From Acetobacter garciniae (GTDB lineage Bacteria > Pseudomonadota > Alphaproteobacteria > Acetobacterales > Acetobacteraceae): a stretch of DNA of 64,000 nucleotides. The notes below the pieces were generated by a model, which did no database searches, had not been told where the DNA came from, and saw nothing but the letters and a program-made list of their open reading frames with translations. The stretch spans positions 31,303 through 95,302 of the forward strand of contig NZ_JAFVMH010000010.1 of assembly GCF_017377735.1 (NCBI RefSeq), read 5' to 3'. Made by a program: the position numbers and the translations under genes. Shown here piece after piece: positions 24,679-33,816 of the stretch. Within the stretch, counting starts at the first letter, position 1. The number at the start of each line of letters is the position of its first letter.

Positions 24679-26846
24679 TCGGAAAGCGTCTCCTGGTTCG
24701 GTTTTCGGCGGTCCGCCAGAACCTGTTTGCCGGTGGGCCGGGTCACGCCCGCTTTGATGGCGCGGTGTTCCACGACCTGGTTGCGCGGGTCTCCGGGGTC
24801 GTTGCCGGGGCCAAGGGGCCGCACACCGCGCGGAACGGCAGGGTGCATGGGCAGGGCCAGTTGCGCATCGATCTGGGCTGCGTGCTCCATGTCGGGAAAA
24901 ATCTGGAGCATGGGGCCGATCCGCGACACGATCCTGGATACGGTGGGGGCCGCGTTCCACCCCGCAGTGGTCCAGCCATGGGTCTGCGGCGTGGCCTGGG
25001 GGCTGTCGAGCATGACATACACGGCGTAGCGCGGCGCGTTCATGGGGAAAATACTGGTGAATGCGGCAATATTGACATGCTTGAGATAGCCGCCATGCGG
25101 GCCGATCTTCTCGGCAGTACCCGTCTTCCCGCCCACGAAATAGCCCGGCGATTCAGCCGTGCGGCCGGTGCCCTGGGTCACGTCCAGCCGCAGCAGCCGC
25201 CGCAACAGGGCCGATACGTTCTCGGACATCACGCGCGGGCCATGCGGGGTTACGGGGGCATCGGGCCCTGGCACGCCGGTGGCCGGGGCAGGGTGCGCGG
25301 CCATGGCGGTGGTGAGCGATGCCGGCTGCACACCCACCTGCCCGGTACCCTGCGGACTGCCAGCCATACCTGCCTGCGCATTGGCCTGTGCACCGCCGGA
25401 TATTCCGGCCTGCGCGCCGTTCTGGGTGAGGCCTGGCTGGAGCACGGCCGGCGTGGCGGCCAGGGCCATGCCGTTTGCGCCCGCGTTCGGGGTATCGTCC
25501 GTATCCGCCCCGTCTTCGGTGTCGAGCAGGGTGGGGGTGACCAGTATGCCGCCATTCACGGTGGCGGCGGTCCCGCGCACGATGGAAAGTGGGGGTTCGG
25601 CCACGCCATGGCCGAAGCCCACGGTCATGGTGGTGGCCAGGCCCCACTGGCGCGGCACCAGCGGGCGGGCGGCTTCAGGCAGTTCGATCGGCACGGGCGC
25701 GAAAAACCCCATGCTGCGCAGCCATTCGGCCTGCCTGGTCCCGCCCACGTCCAGCGCGATATGGGCCGCCGCCGGGTTGGACGAATAGGCCATGACCTCG
25801 GGCAGGGACAGCCAGGGGGCGAAATGGTCGTTCTTCATGTCGCGGATGGTGAAGCGACCGATCCGCAGCGGGATGGAGGAAAAACTGTCCCAGATATGGA
25901 TGGTGCCGGTCGCCAGCCCCATGGCCGCCGTCTGGAGCTTGAAGGTCGAACCCGGTTCGTAAAGCCCGGTCACCGCGCGGTTGAAGCGTTCGTCATTGCT
26001 GGCATGGGCAAAATTATTGGCGTCGAAATCAGGCAGGCTGACCATGGCCACCACTTCGCCCGTGCGCACATCCATGACAATGCCGCACGCGCCAATGGCC
26101 TGGAAGGTCTGCATGGCGTTGGCCACTTCCTCACGCACGGCGGACTGCACACGAATATCCAGCGACAGGCGCAGCGGGTGATGGCTGGCCAGCAGGCGCT
26201 TGTCGAAAAACCGCTCCACCCCGGCAATGCCGTGATCGTCGATATCCACAGCCCCCATGATCTGGGCGGCCATATGGCCCAGCGGGTAATGGCGGCGTTC
26301 GCCGGGTTCGAAATAAATGCCCGGAATGCCCAGGTTGTTGATCGCCAGTTCCTGCTGCGGGGTTATGTCACGCGCCACATACACGAACTGCTTGGGGCGG
26401 GAGAGCCGCTTTACGGTCTCTTCCTCGTTCAGGTCGGGCAGTACGGATTTGAGCTTGTGGGCGATTTCGGCCGGGTCGATCAGTTCCTGCGGGTTGGCGT
26501 AGACCTGGGCCACAGGCAGCGACAGGGCCAGCGTCTGCCCGTTGCGATCGACGATGGAGGCGCGATGCACCTGCGGCAGCGAAAAATCCCCCGCAAGGCC
26601 AGCATGCGGGTCGATTTTGGGAATTTCGGGCACTTGCGGCGCGATCTGCCGCTTTTCGGGCGCCATGGGGCTTATGACCGTGGCCCTGGTCAACTGGCCC
26701 GTCACAACCGCGAACAATACGCAAAAGCCGCCCGCTACCGCCAGCAGCCTGACATGCATCTGCTCGCGGTGCGCGCGCGCGCGTGGGCCCACCCCCGTCA
26801 TGCCGCCTTCGCGGGGCGGTTGGGTGTCGTGCGGGGGTGGGGCCAT
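24675..26846 (-). CDS. ftsI: Division-specific peptidoglycan transpeptidase FtsI (PBP3)
   Basis: Septal transpeptidase working with FtsW. The 723 aa show a basic N-terminus, one membrane segment (about residues 31-55), the PBP dimerisation domain and a transpeptidase domain with the catalytic STFK at 300-303, SSN at 355-357 and KTGT at 574-577. Between SSN and KTG there is an unusual insert of about 94 residues (about 445-538), rich in Ala, Gly, Gln and Pro, that makes the protein longer than the usual 580-620. The motifs around it are intact, so the enzyme should be active. A second in-frame ATG 15 codons on is possible. It overlaps murE by 4 bases. Confidence 0.95.
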   Translation of the reverse strand: MAPPPHDTQPPREGGMTGVGPRARAHREQMHVRLLAVAGGFCVLFAVVTGQLTRATVISPMAPEKRQIAPQVPEIPKIDPHAGLAGDFSLPQVHRASIVDRNGQTLALSLPVAQVYANPQELIDPAEIAHKLKSVLPDLNEEETVKRLSRPKQFVYVARDITPQQELAINNLGIPGIYFEPGERRHYPLGHMAAQIMGAVDIDDHGIAGVERFFDKRLLASHHPLRLSLDIRVQSAVREEVANAMQTFQAIGACGIVMDVRTGEVVAMVSLPDFDANNFAHASNDERFNRAVTGLYEPGSTFKLQTAAMGLATGTIHIWDSFSSIPLRIGRFTIRDMKNDHFAPWLSLPEVMAYSSNPAAAHIALDVGGTRQAEWLRSMGFFAPVPIELPEAARPLVPRQWGLATTMTVGFGHGVAEPPLSIVRGTAATVNGGILVTPTLLDTEDGADTDDTPNAGANGMALAATPAVLQPGLTQNGAQAGISGGAQANAQAGMAGSPQGTGQVGVQPASLTTAMAAHPAPATGVPGPDAPVTPHGPRVMSENVSALLRRLLRLDVTQGTGRTAESPGYFVGGKTGTAEKIGPHGGYLKHVNIAAFTSIFPMNAPRYAVYVMLDSPQATPQTHGWTTAGWNAAPTVSRIVSRIGPMLQIFPDMEHAAQIDAQLALPMHPAVPRGVRPLGPGNDPGDPRNQVVEHRAIKAGVTRPTGKQVLADRRKPNQETLSE

Positions 26847-26878
26847 GTCAGCTCGGGAAAACGATCATTGGAAAGGCA

Positions 26879-27910
26879 TCAGTTCGTAACCGGTACGGGC
26901 GGCGGCAGGCTGTCCCCGCCCCGGTTAAGCAGAGAGCCCCCCGTATAACCGGAAGTGGCACGCGCTTCCATATAACCGCTGGCGATTGTGGTCCGCGACG
27001 TGCGCGCTGGGTGCCAGCTTGCAACGGAGGCAGGCAGCGGGTGGCGGATGGCCGCCGTTGTATCGCCCGCCGTATTGCCTGCCTGGGCGACACGGTACGC
27101 GGCATTCGATGTCACACCCGTGGGGGAGGGCGTGCGCACGGCCGGTGTCACGCCTGTGGTGGCGGTGGCCATGGCCACTTTCCGGCGCTGGGCGGCGGGC
27201 TGAACACTGGCCTGCTGGATATTGGCCTGCTGGGCCTGCGCGTGGCTTGCGGGTTCGGAATCGTTCAGCTCAGCCAGCATGTTCTCCAGCCGGGAATCGG
27301 ACTGGGCGGGGGCACGTTCGGCAAGCTGGCGGCGGGCCGGCTGCGCGCGGGGCGCGGGCATGGTGTCAGCCGCCACAGCGGCGACCGGCGCGGGCAGAGG
27401 GGCCGCAGGGGCTGAAACACGCGCGGCGGGTGCGGTGTTGTCGGCCACCAGAACGGGTGCGCGTTCATGCACCACGGCCACGCGCGCAGGGACCGGGGCA
27501 GCGCTGGCCACGGTCTGGACAGTCGGCCCGGCGGGTTCATGTGCTGCGTGCGTCACGCGGTTTTCGGCAACGACCGCCACTGCCGCGGGTTCGGCAACCT
27601 CGGGGGCCGGGGTTTTGGCAATGGCGGGCAGGTGCTGCACCAGGTCGGCCATGCGTACGAACTGCGCGGGGTCCATGGCGTGCAGGTTGGTGGTATGGCG
27701 CGCCACAAGCTGAGCCAACCGTTCGGGCTGGTTTTCCAGCGCCCATTCGGTGCGCAGCATGGATGTCTGGGCCCGCACATGCTCGGTTTCCTGCACGATG
27801 CTTGAGATCTGCTGGTCCAGCACGGTCGTCTGATGTTTTTTTGTATAAAGAAAGAACCCCGAGGCAATGGCCAGAGCGGCGCAGCAGCACGTGAACGGAC
27901 GTGGGAACAT
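26879..27910 (-). CDS. ftsL: FtsL-like divisome protein with long Ala/Pro-rich tail
   Basis: Called from position between rsmH and ftsI and from shape: a short N-terminus, one membrane segment (TCCCAALAIASGFFLYT) and then a coiled-coil stretch (VLDQQISSIVQETEHVRAQ ... LRTEWALENQPERLAQL), as in FtsL, which forms a complex with FtsQ and a DivIC/FtsB protein. The start at MFPRPFTCC lies 5 bases after the rsmH stop. Alphaproteobacterial FtsL is usually 110-150 aa; this one has 343, because about 230 residues of low-complexity Ala/Val/Pro sequence follow the coiled coil. Sequence identity to FtsL is low, as always in this family. Confidence 0.75.
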   Translation of the reverse strand: MFPRPFTCCCAALAIASGFFLYTKKHQTTVLDQQISSIVQETEHVRAQTSMLRTEWALENQPERLAQLVARHTTNLHAMDPAQFVRMADLVQHLPAIAKTPAPEVAEPAAVAVVAENRVTHAAHEPAGPTVQTVASAAPVPARVAVVHERAPVLVADNTAPAARVSAPAAPLPAPVAAVAADTMPAPRAQPARRQLAERAPAQSDSRLENMLAELNDSEPASHAQAQQANIQQASVQPAAQRRKVAMATATTGVTPAVRTPSPTGVTSNAAYRVAQAGNTAGDTTAAIRHPLPASVASWHPARTSRTTIASGYMEARATSGYTGGSLLNRGGDSLPPPVPVTN

Positions 27911-27915
27911 GGGGT

Positions 27916-28962
27916 TCAATCCTCTGCCGGGATGGAAGGTGATGAAGGGGTTGCCACAGGGCGCCGGGCGATGGCGCGCAGGCGGGCACTGCGCGCACGC
28001 GGGTTTGCGGCACATTCCGCATCGCCCGGACGTATGGCCTTGGTCGTCAGGGCCGCAAAGCCGGTCTGGGCGGAAGGGGCCAGGGCCGCACGCGGATCGT
28101 GGCGCGAAAAGCTGACATCCTTGCCCAGGGCGTGCTGCATCGCGCGTTTGACCAGCCGGTCCTCGAGCGAATGGAAGGAGACGACGACCAGCCGCCCGCC
28201 GGGGGCAAGCAGGTCCAGCGCCTGGGCAAGGCCGCGTTCGATCTCGCCCAGTTCGTCATTCACGGCAATCCGCAGGCCCTGGAAGGTGCGGGTCGCACTA
28301 TCCAGCCCCGCGCGGTCACGCGGCACGACCGAACGGACAAGGTCCGCCAGTTGCGTGGTGGTGGTGAAAGGGGCCTGCGCGCGGGCGGTGACAATGGCGC
28401 GGGCCACGCGGCGGGCATGCCGTTCCTCGCCATAGAAATGGACGATATCGGCCAGTTCCTGCTCGGGCGCTTCGTTCACCAGGTCGGCGGCACTGCGGCC
28501 GGCCTTTTGCATGCGCATGTCCAGCGGGCCATCCAGCCGGAAGGAAAAGCCGCGCTCGGCTTCGTCAAGCTGGAAGGATGACACACCCAGGTCCATGACG
28601 ATCCCGTCAAGGCTGTTCACGCCCGCGGCCTGCACCATGCCCGCCATGGTGCCGAACCCGCCATGCAGCATGTGCAGGCGCGTACGCCCTTCGGCCTGGG
28701 CAAGGGACGCGCTGAGGGCGAGCCCGCGTGCAATGGCGTCCGGGTCGCGGTCTATGCCCCATACGGTGCAGTCCGCCGCCTTGAGAATGGCCATGCTGTA
28801 GCCGCCACCGCCAAAGGTGCAGTCCAGAATGCGCTCGCCACCGGCCGGACGCAGGTAGTCCAGCACTTCGGCCAGCATGACCGGTACATGTCCGGTTGTC
28901 GTCACGGCGGCGGGGGGCGCGTCGGGCGCACCATTCGTGGGGGAAGAGGAATGGGCGTTCAC
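27916..28962 (-). CDS. rsmH: 16S rRNA (cytosine-1402-N4)-methyltransferase RsmH
   Basis: SAM-dependent methylase of 16S rRNA C1402. The 348 aa begin at a GTG that overlaps the mraZ stop (GTGA). Visible motifs are [15 protein letters not shown], the SAM loop [36 protein letters not shown] and [15 protein letters not shown]. The N-terminal 25 residues are a Ser/Pro/Ala-rich extension. Second gene of the dcw operon. Confidence 0.96.
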   Translation of the reverse strand: MNAHSSSPTNGAPDAPPAAVTTTGHVPVMLAEVLDYLRPAGGERILDCTFGGGGYSMAILKAADCTVWGIDRDPDAIARGLALSASLAQAEGRTRLHMLHGGFGTMAGMVQAAGVNSLDGIVMDLGVSSFQLDEAERGFSFRLDGPLDMRMQKAGRSAADLVNEAPEQELADIVHFYGEERHARRVARAIVTARAQAPFTTTTQLADLVRSVVPRDRAGLDSATRTFQGLRIAVNDELGEIERGLAQALDLLAPGGRLVVVSFHSLEDRLVKRAMQHALGKDVSFSRHDPRAALAPSAQTGFAALTTKAIRPGDAECAANPRARSARLRAIARRPVATPSSPSIPAED

Positions 28963-29444
28963 GCGGGCTCCCCATTCGGGTCGGGGCGGCCGGGGGCGGG
29001 AATGCTGACGCGGCGGGAACGCTGGCGGGCTTCTTCGCGGCGCGCACGCGCGGCTTCGGGTTCCCAGATCTGGAAAATACGGCCCAGCCCCATGAAGGCG
29101 GCCTGCGGGCTGTCGGTCAGCCCCGCATGCTCACGCAGGAAATCGGGCAGGATGATGCGGCCTTCGCGGTCGGGTTCCATGGGGTAGGCATCGGCGTACA
29201 GGGCGGCGGCCAGGTCGTCATGGTCGTCGGAAAACATGTTCAGCCGATCAAGGGGTTCGGTCAGCCGCGCGAAGGCCGAGGCGGGCCAGGCCTCCACGCA
29301 GGGCAGCGTGTGGGAGGGGCGGAGAATCATCAGCGCGTCACCTTCCGTCTGCTGGGATCTGAGCACTGAGCGGAACCCGGCTGGAATCGAGACGCGGCCC
29401 TTGGCGTCGAATCGATTCTCATGCGTGCCGAGGAACACACCCAC
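28959..29444 (-). CDS. mraZ: Transcriptional regulator MraZ
   Basis: AbrB-fold DNA-binding protein that represses its own operon in species where it has been tested. The 161 aa start at GTG ([20 protein letters not shown]); both SpoVT/AbrB half repeats are present, the second around [22 protein letters not shown]. The C-terminal 25 residues are Arg/Pro-rich. It is the first gene of the division operon, and TGGGA repeats about 75-110 bases upstream are the likely binding sites. Confidence 0.95.
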   Translation of the reverse strand: MGVFLGTHENRFDAKGRVSIPAGFRSVLRSQQTEGDALMILRPSHTLPCVEAWPASAFARLTEPLDRLNMFSDDHDDLAAALYADAYPMEPDREGRIILPDFLREHAGLTDSPQAAFMGLGRIFQIWEPEAARARREEARQRSRRVSIPAPGRPDPNGEPA

Positions 29445-30026
29445 CTGGTCGGAGTCCTTGCTAATCAGCCATTTCGCTCACATGCGGACGGGGAGCGAAC
29501 CCGTTTTGCCACGTCTCATGGTCAGGCGTGGGATAGCATGGGACAGCGTGGGAAGTAAATAAAAAACAATGAAAAACTGGCGGAAAACAGCCATTAATTA
29601 AGTATTCATGGCGAAATGATGTCCATTGCCGAGGTAATGTGCGCCAGCCGGAACGACGAAATGCGACTCGTTATTTGTTCGATTTTTGTTCTTACGCGCA
29701 GGTGCTGAAACAGCATTTATTGAGAACGTCAGTAGAACATGGGCGGAGTCGCCATGGGGTGCGGGTATCGTCGGCGGGGGGGCGCGGGGCCGCCGGCAGG
29801 ATCGGCTGCGGGGCCAGCAGGTGCGGCACTGGGGCGGGCAGGAAGGCCGTCCCATGCGCGCCCATGACTCTGCCATGGCCGATCCCATGAACGCCCATGC
29901 CCATGAAAACCCATCTCCACCCCATGGCCGGATGCCACAGGCAGGCCGCGTAATTGCCGCTGCGTTCCAGGGCTGCATCGAGCGGGTGGTGCCGGGCCGT
30001 GCTCGATTTTCGCTATAGTTTAAAAT
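29445..30026. other. Long leader region between rnpB and mraZ
   Basis: About 580 bases without a convincing gene. Besides the TGGGA array near mraZ, it holds an AT-rich stretch (about 29555-29615) where an mraZ promoter could lie, and a second cluster of ATGGG units on the minus strand (29851-29925) at 10-12 base intervals. Open frames here are short and low-complexity (Met/Gly/His repeats) and look like by-products of the repeats. Confidence 0.6.
29519..29553. promoter_or_regulatory. Candidate MraZ operator: TGGGN boxes with 10-bp period
   Basis: On the plus strand TGGGA occurs at 29529, 29539 and 29549, with a degenerate TGGTC at 29519, all exactly 10 bases apart (5-base box plus 5-base spacer). 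This matches the TGGGN-N5 repeat pattern described for MraZ in E. coli. The array lies 75-110 bases upstream of the mraZ start. Relative to mraZ the boxes read on the non-coding strand, so orientation should be compared with related species. Confidence 0.75.
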
Positions 30027-30441
30027 GCCAGACGGTCTGTAAGCCGGGTTCTGTCTGGCCTTGCAAGCAAGGCCTGGACGATCATTCCTCTGGGACCTGT
30101 CTTGCAACAGGCCTCACGCGACCAACCCGAACGACGGGGCGGGAGAACCCCTGAAGCCACAAGGACTTCGGCCGTTCCTATTCGGTCTTGCTCCCGGTGG
30201 GGTTTACCATGCCTCCCCTGTTGCCAGCGGAGCGGTGTGCTCTTACCACACCGTTTCACCCTTACCTTCAGCCCGTCCCATGGTTTCCCACGGGGCGGGC
30301 CCGGAAGGCGGTCTGTTTTCTGTGGCACTTTCCCTAAGGTCACCCTCGCCGGCCGTTAGCCGGCACCGTTCTCCCGTGGAGCCCGGACTTTCCTCCATCA
30401 CGCACCATAAATGCGCAACAGCGACCGTCCGACCGTCTGGC
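30027..30441 (-). ncRNA. rnpB: RNase P RNA, bacterial type A
   Basis: Catalytic RNA of RNase P, which trims tRNA 5' ends. The ends are set by the P1 helix: 11 bases at 30431-30441 pair perfectly with 30027-30037. The conserved 5' core (GAGGAAAGTCCGGGCTCC) and the 3' core including the GAACCCGGCTTACAG segment are present on the minus strand, as is the typical CCTAAGG/AGGGAAAGTGCC region. Length is about 415 nt, within the bacterial A type. Confidence 0.96.
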
Positions 30442-30447
30442 CCGCGC

Positions 30448-30476
30448 ACCCTGCGGCGGCTGGGGCGGCAGGTCAA
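30448..30476 (-). promoter_or_regulatory. Probable rnpB promoter
   Basis: TTGACC (30471-30476, minus strand) matches 5 of 6 bases of the -35 consensus. A poor -10 (CAGGGT) follows after 17 bases, 7 bases before the predicted RNA 5' end. Good position, weak -10. Confidence 0.5.
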
Positions 30477-30533
30477 GGGCTGGCGGGCACCTGCATGCAT
30501 GACCGCCGCAAAAAAAATGGTTACATTGGCTTC

Positions 30534-31829
30534 ATGTCAGATGTTTCGCAGCCCCTGAACATGAACCCCGTCCCGCAACCCGCTTCGCGCAGCGCTTGCG
30601 CCGGTGCTGTACCGCATGCGCCCACGCAAGCACCTGCGAACGGGGCCGAAGGGGGCGTGCCGGCTGATCTGTCCGGCGATGTGCTGGGTGCCGTGCAGGG
30701 GGATGTGCCTGAGGTGGCCCCCGTGGCCGCATCGGGCATTTTTTCCACGCACGCCAATGCGGCCTCCAATGCAGCCGCCAGCGTAGCCCTTGGCCAGTCC
30801 CACTCTTTCGCACCCAATGGGGCCTGTCCGACACCCGCCCCCGCGCGGCCCAATTTCGCGTCCCGCCTGTTGCTGCGCTGGCTCAGATGGCAGGAGGACA
30901 GGCGGCGCAGGAAGGCTGCCCACGCTCCCGCGCCTGTCGCGCCCCATCCCGCGCCCGAACAGGTGCAGGAGCATTTTCTGCGCCATCTGCGCAAGGCCAT
31001 GGATACGCCGTCCTTTCCCTGTGCGCTGTCGTCGCTGCCCTTGCGCAGGGTGATCTCGCTGTTCGTGCCGGGGCCGGCGGGGCCCATGCCGGCCAGGTTA
31101 TTCCTGCCCCATGGCCGGGTGCGCGGGGCGGTGCTGTACCTGCACGGCGGCGGGTTCGTGCATTGCGGGCTGAATTCCCACCACGGGATCTGCTGCCGCC
31201 TGGCGCGTGTGTCGGGGGCGGCAGTACTCCTGCCCGATTATCGCCTTGCCCCCGAACATCCTTTTCCCGCCGCGGTGGAGGATGCACGCGCCGCCCTGGC
31301 GTGGCTGGCCGCCCTTTCGGCCCGGTATTGGGATGGCGGCGTGGGTGTGGCGGGTGATAGTGCGGGCGGCAACCTGGCCGCCGTGCTGGCGCAGGACGGG
31401 GTGGCGGGGCGCGGGCCCATGCCTGCCCTGCAACTGCTCTATTACCCGACTTTGTATGGACGGCAGGAATTCCCCTCCCACCAGACCTATGCGCGGGGCT
31501 ATTTTCTCTCCCGCCGGTCTATGGCGTGGTATGGCGCGCAATATATCCAGGATGAGCAGCACTGGGACGACCCGCGCTTTGTTCCGGGCATGAACGATCT
31601 GACGGGCCTGCCCCCCGCGGTGATCGTGACCGCGCAATGCGACCCGCTGCGTGACGAGGGCGCTTTTTACGCCCAGGCCCTGCGGCACGCGGGCGTGCGC
31701 GTACTATACCGGTGCTACCCCGGGGCCCTGCATGCGTTCCTGAATTTCTACGCCTTCATGCCCCATGGCAAGGCAGCGCTCAGGCTGGGGGGCAGGGCGC
31801 TGCGCAAGGCGTTTCACGCACAGGCGTAA
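30534..31829 (+). CDS. Alpha/beta hydrolase, hormone-sensitive-lipase (HSL) type
   Basis: Esterase/lipase-like protein of 431 aa. About 110 low-complexity Ala/Pro residues come first, then a basic linker, then the hydrolase fold from about residue 170. The HSL oxyanion motif LYLHGGGFVHCG, the nucleophile elbow VAGDSAGGNLAAVL, the acid ITAQCDPLRDEG and the His in GALHAFLNF are all in order, so it should be active; the substrate is unknown. The start at MSDVSQPLN is chosen since earlier in-frame starts come close to or overlap the divergent rnpB gene. No signal peptide is obvious. Confidence 0.85.
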   Translation: MSDVSQPLNMNPVPQPASRSACAGAVPHAPTQAPANGAEGGVPADLSGDVLGAVQGDVPEVAPVAASGIFSTHANAASNAAASVALGQSHSFAPNGACPTPAPARPNFASRLLLRWLRWQEDRRRRKAAHAPAPVAPHPAPEQVQEHFLRHLRKAMDTPSFPCALSSLPLRRVISLFVPGPAGPMPARLFLPHGRVRGAVLYLHGGGFVHCGLNSHHGICCRLARVSGAAVLLPDYRLAPEHPFPAAVEDARAALAWLAALSARYWDGGVGVAGDSAGGNLAAVLAQDGVAGRGPMPALQLLYYPTLYGRQEFPSHQTYARGYFLSRRSMAWYGAQYIQDEQHWDDPRFVPGMNDLTGLPPAVIVTAQCDPLRDEGAFYAQALRHAGVRVLYRCYPGALHAFLNFYAFMPHGKAALRLGGRALRKAFHAQA

Positions 31830-31891
31830 GGCAGTGCGTGCCTAGCCCTGCCGGGTTGCTTTATTGGAACGTGCCGCGGAACGCGTCGGCG

Positions 31892-32347
31892 TCAGGGCAG
31901 GGGGTGGAAATCGCCCGGAGAGTTCTGGTCGGACAGGATAACGCGGCTCATCCGGTCCACGCGCAGGGTAAACAGCCGGGGCAGTTCACCCTTGGGGCCC
32001 GGGCAGGTGCCGTTATGTTTTTCCATGACATCGATGCGCGATCCCGTCGGCGGGTCGTTGCCGTTGACCACGAACAGCAGGCAGTCCGGCTTGTCATGCG
32101 TCATGCCGTTGCGTGTCACCAGCAGGCGCAGGTGCCGCACAAGGGCCGTGTCGTCGTACCAGCTTGAGGATGTGAACGTGTAGCGGTCCACCATCGTGTC
32201 CATGAAGCCGCTTTTGGCCAGCACGATCATCAGCAGCGACAGCGGCAGCACCAGCGCCAGCCGGCGCAGCACATGCTGGCGCAGCGTGCGCTTGGTCAGC
32301 GGGCCGCCGGGCAGGCGGAAGGGCTTGGGGGGTGGGGTATTCGTCAT
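31892..32347 (-). CDS. Small membrane-anchored protein of unknown function
   Basis: I do not recognise this family. The 151 aa have a basic N-terminus (TKRTLRQHVLRRLA), one hydrophobic segment (LALVLPLSLLMIVLAKSGFM), and a soluble, probably periplasmic, part with two Cys (DCLLFVV and NGTCPGPKGE). Its ATG overlaps the zwf stop by 4 bases, so it is co-translated with zwf; that does not by itself assign a role. Confidence 0.75.
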   Translation of the reverse strand: MTNTPPPKPFRLPGGPLTKRTLRQHVLRRLALVLPLSLLMIVLAKSGFMDTMVDRYTFTSSSWYDDTALVRHLRLLVTRNGMTHDKPDCLLFVVNGNDPPTGSRIDVMEKHNGTCPGPKGELPRLFTLRVDRMSRVILSDQNSPGDFHPLP

Positions 32348-33816
32348 GTCAGCATGTCCTCATGCCACAGGGCGCCGTCACGCGCCAGCAGGGCGCGGGC
32401 CGAAGCCGGGCCCCAGCTTCCGGCGGGGTAGGGTTCAAGCGGGGTCAGTCCCTGCTGCCAGGTATCCAGGATCGGTTCCACCCACCGCCATGACGCATCG
32501 ACCTCGTCGCGGCGGATGAACAGCGCGGGGTCGCCCCGCACGGCGTCCAGCAAAAGGCGTTCGTAGGAATCCTGATAGGCGATGGAGAATGTATGTTCGT
32601 AGGACATGTTCAGCGTGGCGTTGCGCACGCGCAGCCCACCCGCCCCCGGGTCGCGCACCGCCATGACGAAGGAGAGTTCCTCATGCGGGGCGATGCGGAT
32701 CACCAGCCGCCCGGGTGAAGGCATGTTGGTAAAGATCGGCCAGGCCTGCGGGCGGAACTGCAAGACGATTTCGGTCGTCTTGGTGGCCAGGCGCTTGCCG
32801 GTGCGCAGGTAGAAGGGCGTGTTGCCCCAGCGCGCGGTGCGGATCTTGGTGCGGATGGCGACAAAGGTTTCCGTGCTGCTGGTGTGCTTGGTGGCCAGGT
32901 CCTGGGTGTAGCCCGGCACTTCCTCGCCCTTCAGCCGCCCTGCCGTATACTGCCCGCGAATGACGTTCTGGCGCACCATGTCCGGGGTCATGGGCCGCAG
33001 GGCGTTGAGCACCTTGAGCTTTTCATTGCGCAGGTCATCGGCGCGGAGCGATGCCGGGGCATCCATGGCCACCATGCACAGCACCTGCAAAAGATGGTTC
33101 TGCACCATGTCGCGCAGGGCTCCGGCCTCGTCATAATAGGGGCCGCGACTGCCCACACCCACGGTTTCCGCCGCCGTGATCTGCACATGCTCGATCGCCT
33201 CTGACGACCAGAGTTTTTCCAGCGCAGGGTTGGCGAAGCGCAGGGCCAGGATGTTCTGCACACCTTCCTTGCCCAGGTAATGGTCGATCCGGTAGATCGC
33301 CTCCTCCGGGAAGAAACGCCCCACCCCTTCGTTCACGGCGCGCGCGGTCGCAAGGCTGGTGCCGATGGGTTTTTCCAGCACCACGCGCGAATGCTGGGTA
33401 ATCAGCCCGTGGGCGGACAGCGCTTCGCAGACCGAGGCGTAAAGCGAAGGCCCGGTCGCCAGGTAGAACACCCGCGTGCGTTCGGGGTCGGGCAGGGCGG
33501 CCTTTATGGCCTGCCAGTCCGCATCCGCCTGGGTGGCGTCCAGCGCCACATAGGTCAGCAGCCCCAGGAATTCGCGCAGCTTGTCTTCGTCCCGCGCGAC
33601 ATCGGGGGCGAATTCGCGCAGGTCCTGCTGGACATGCTCGCGAAATTCGTCGGTGCTATGGGCGGTGCGGGCCACGCAGATGATCCGCGCTTCCGCCCCG
33701 AATTCGCGCGCGAGGAAGCGGCGCAGGAAGGCGGGCAGGAGCTTGCGGCGGGTCAGGTCGCCGGTCGCGCCAAAAATAATGAAGTCGAACGCTCCGGTGC
33801 GATGAACATGAGCCAT
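32344..33816 (-). CDS. zwf: Glucose-6-phosphate 1-dehydrogenase
   Basis: Oxidises glucose-6-phosphate to 6-phosphogluconolactone with NADP+ (or NAD+), the entry to the pentose phosphate pathway, which is a main sugar route in acetic acid bacteria. The start MAHVHRTGAFDF puts the coenzyme loop IFGATGDLTRRKLLPAFL where the family has it. The 490 aa include the active-site signature RIDHYLGKEGVQNI and EKPIGTSLATA. The open frame continues far upstream without conserved sequence. It is divergent from the GapR gene. Confidence 0.96.
   Translation of the reverse strand: MAHVHRTGAFDFIIFGATGDLTRRKLLPAFLRRFLAREFGAEARIICVARTAHSTDEFREHVQQDLREFAPDVARDEDKLREFLGLLTYVALDATQADADWQAIKAALPDPERTRVFYLATGPSLYASVCEALSAHGLITQHSRVVLEKPIGTSLATARAVNEGVGRFFPEEAIYRIDHYLGKEGVQNILALRFANPALEKLWSSEAIEHVQITAAETVGVGSRGPYYDEAGALRDMVQNHLLQVLCMVAMDAPASLRADDLRNEKLKVLNALRPMTPDMVRQNVIRGQYTAGRLKGEEVPGYTQDLATKHTSSTETFVAIRTKIRTARWGNTPFYLRTGKRLATKTTEIVLQFRPQAWPIFTNMPSPGRLVIRIAPHEELSFVMAVRDPGAGGLRVRNATLNMSYEHTFSIAYQDSYERLLLDAVRGDPALFIRRDEVDASWRWVEPILDTWQQGLTPLEPYPAGSWGPASARALLARDGALWHEDMLT

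Noticed and set aside
29598..30107. Small minus-strand frames with Met-Gly-His repeats before mraZ
   Set aside because: They come from ATGGG repeat units and partly overlap rnpB; no homology is recognised.
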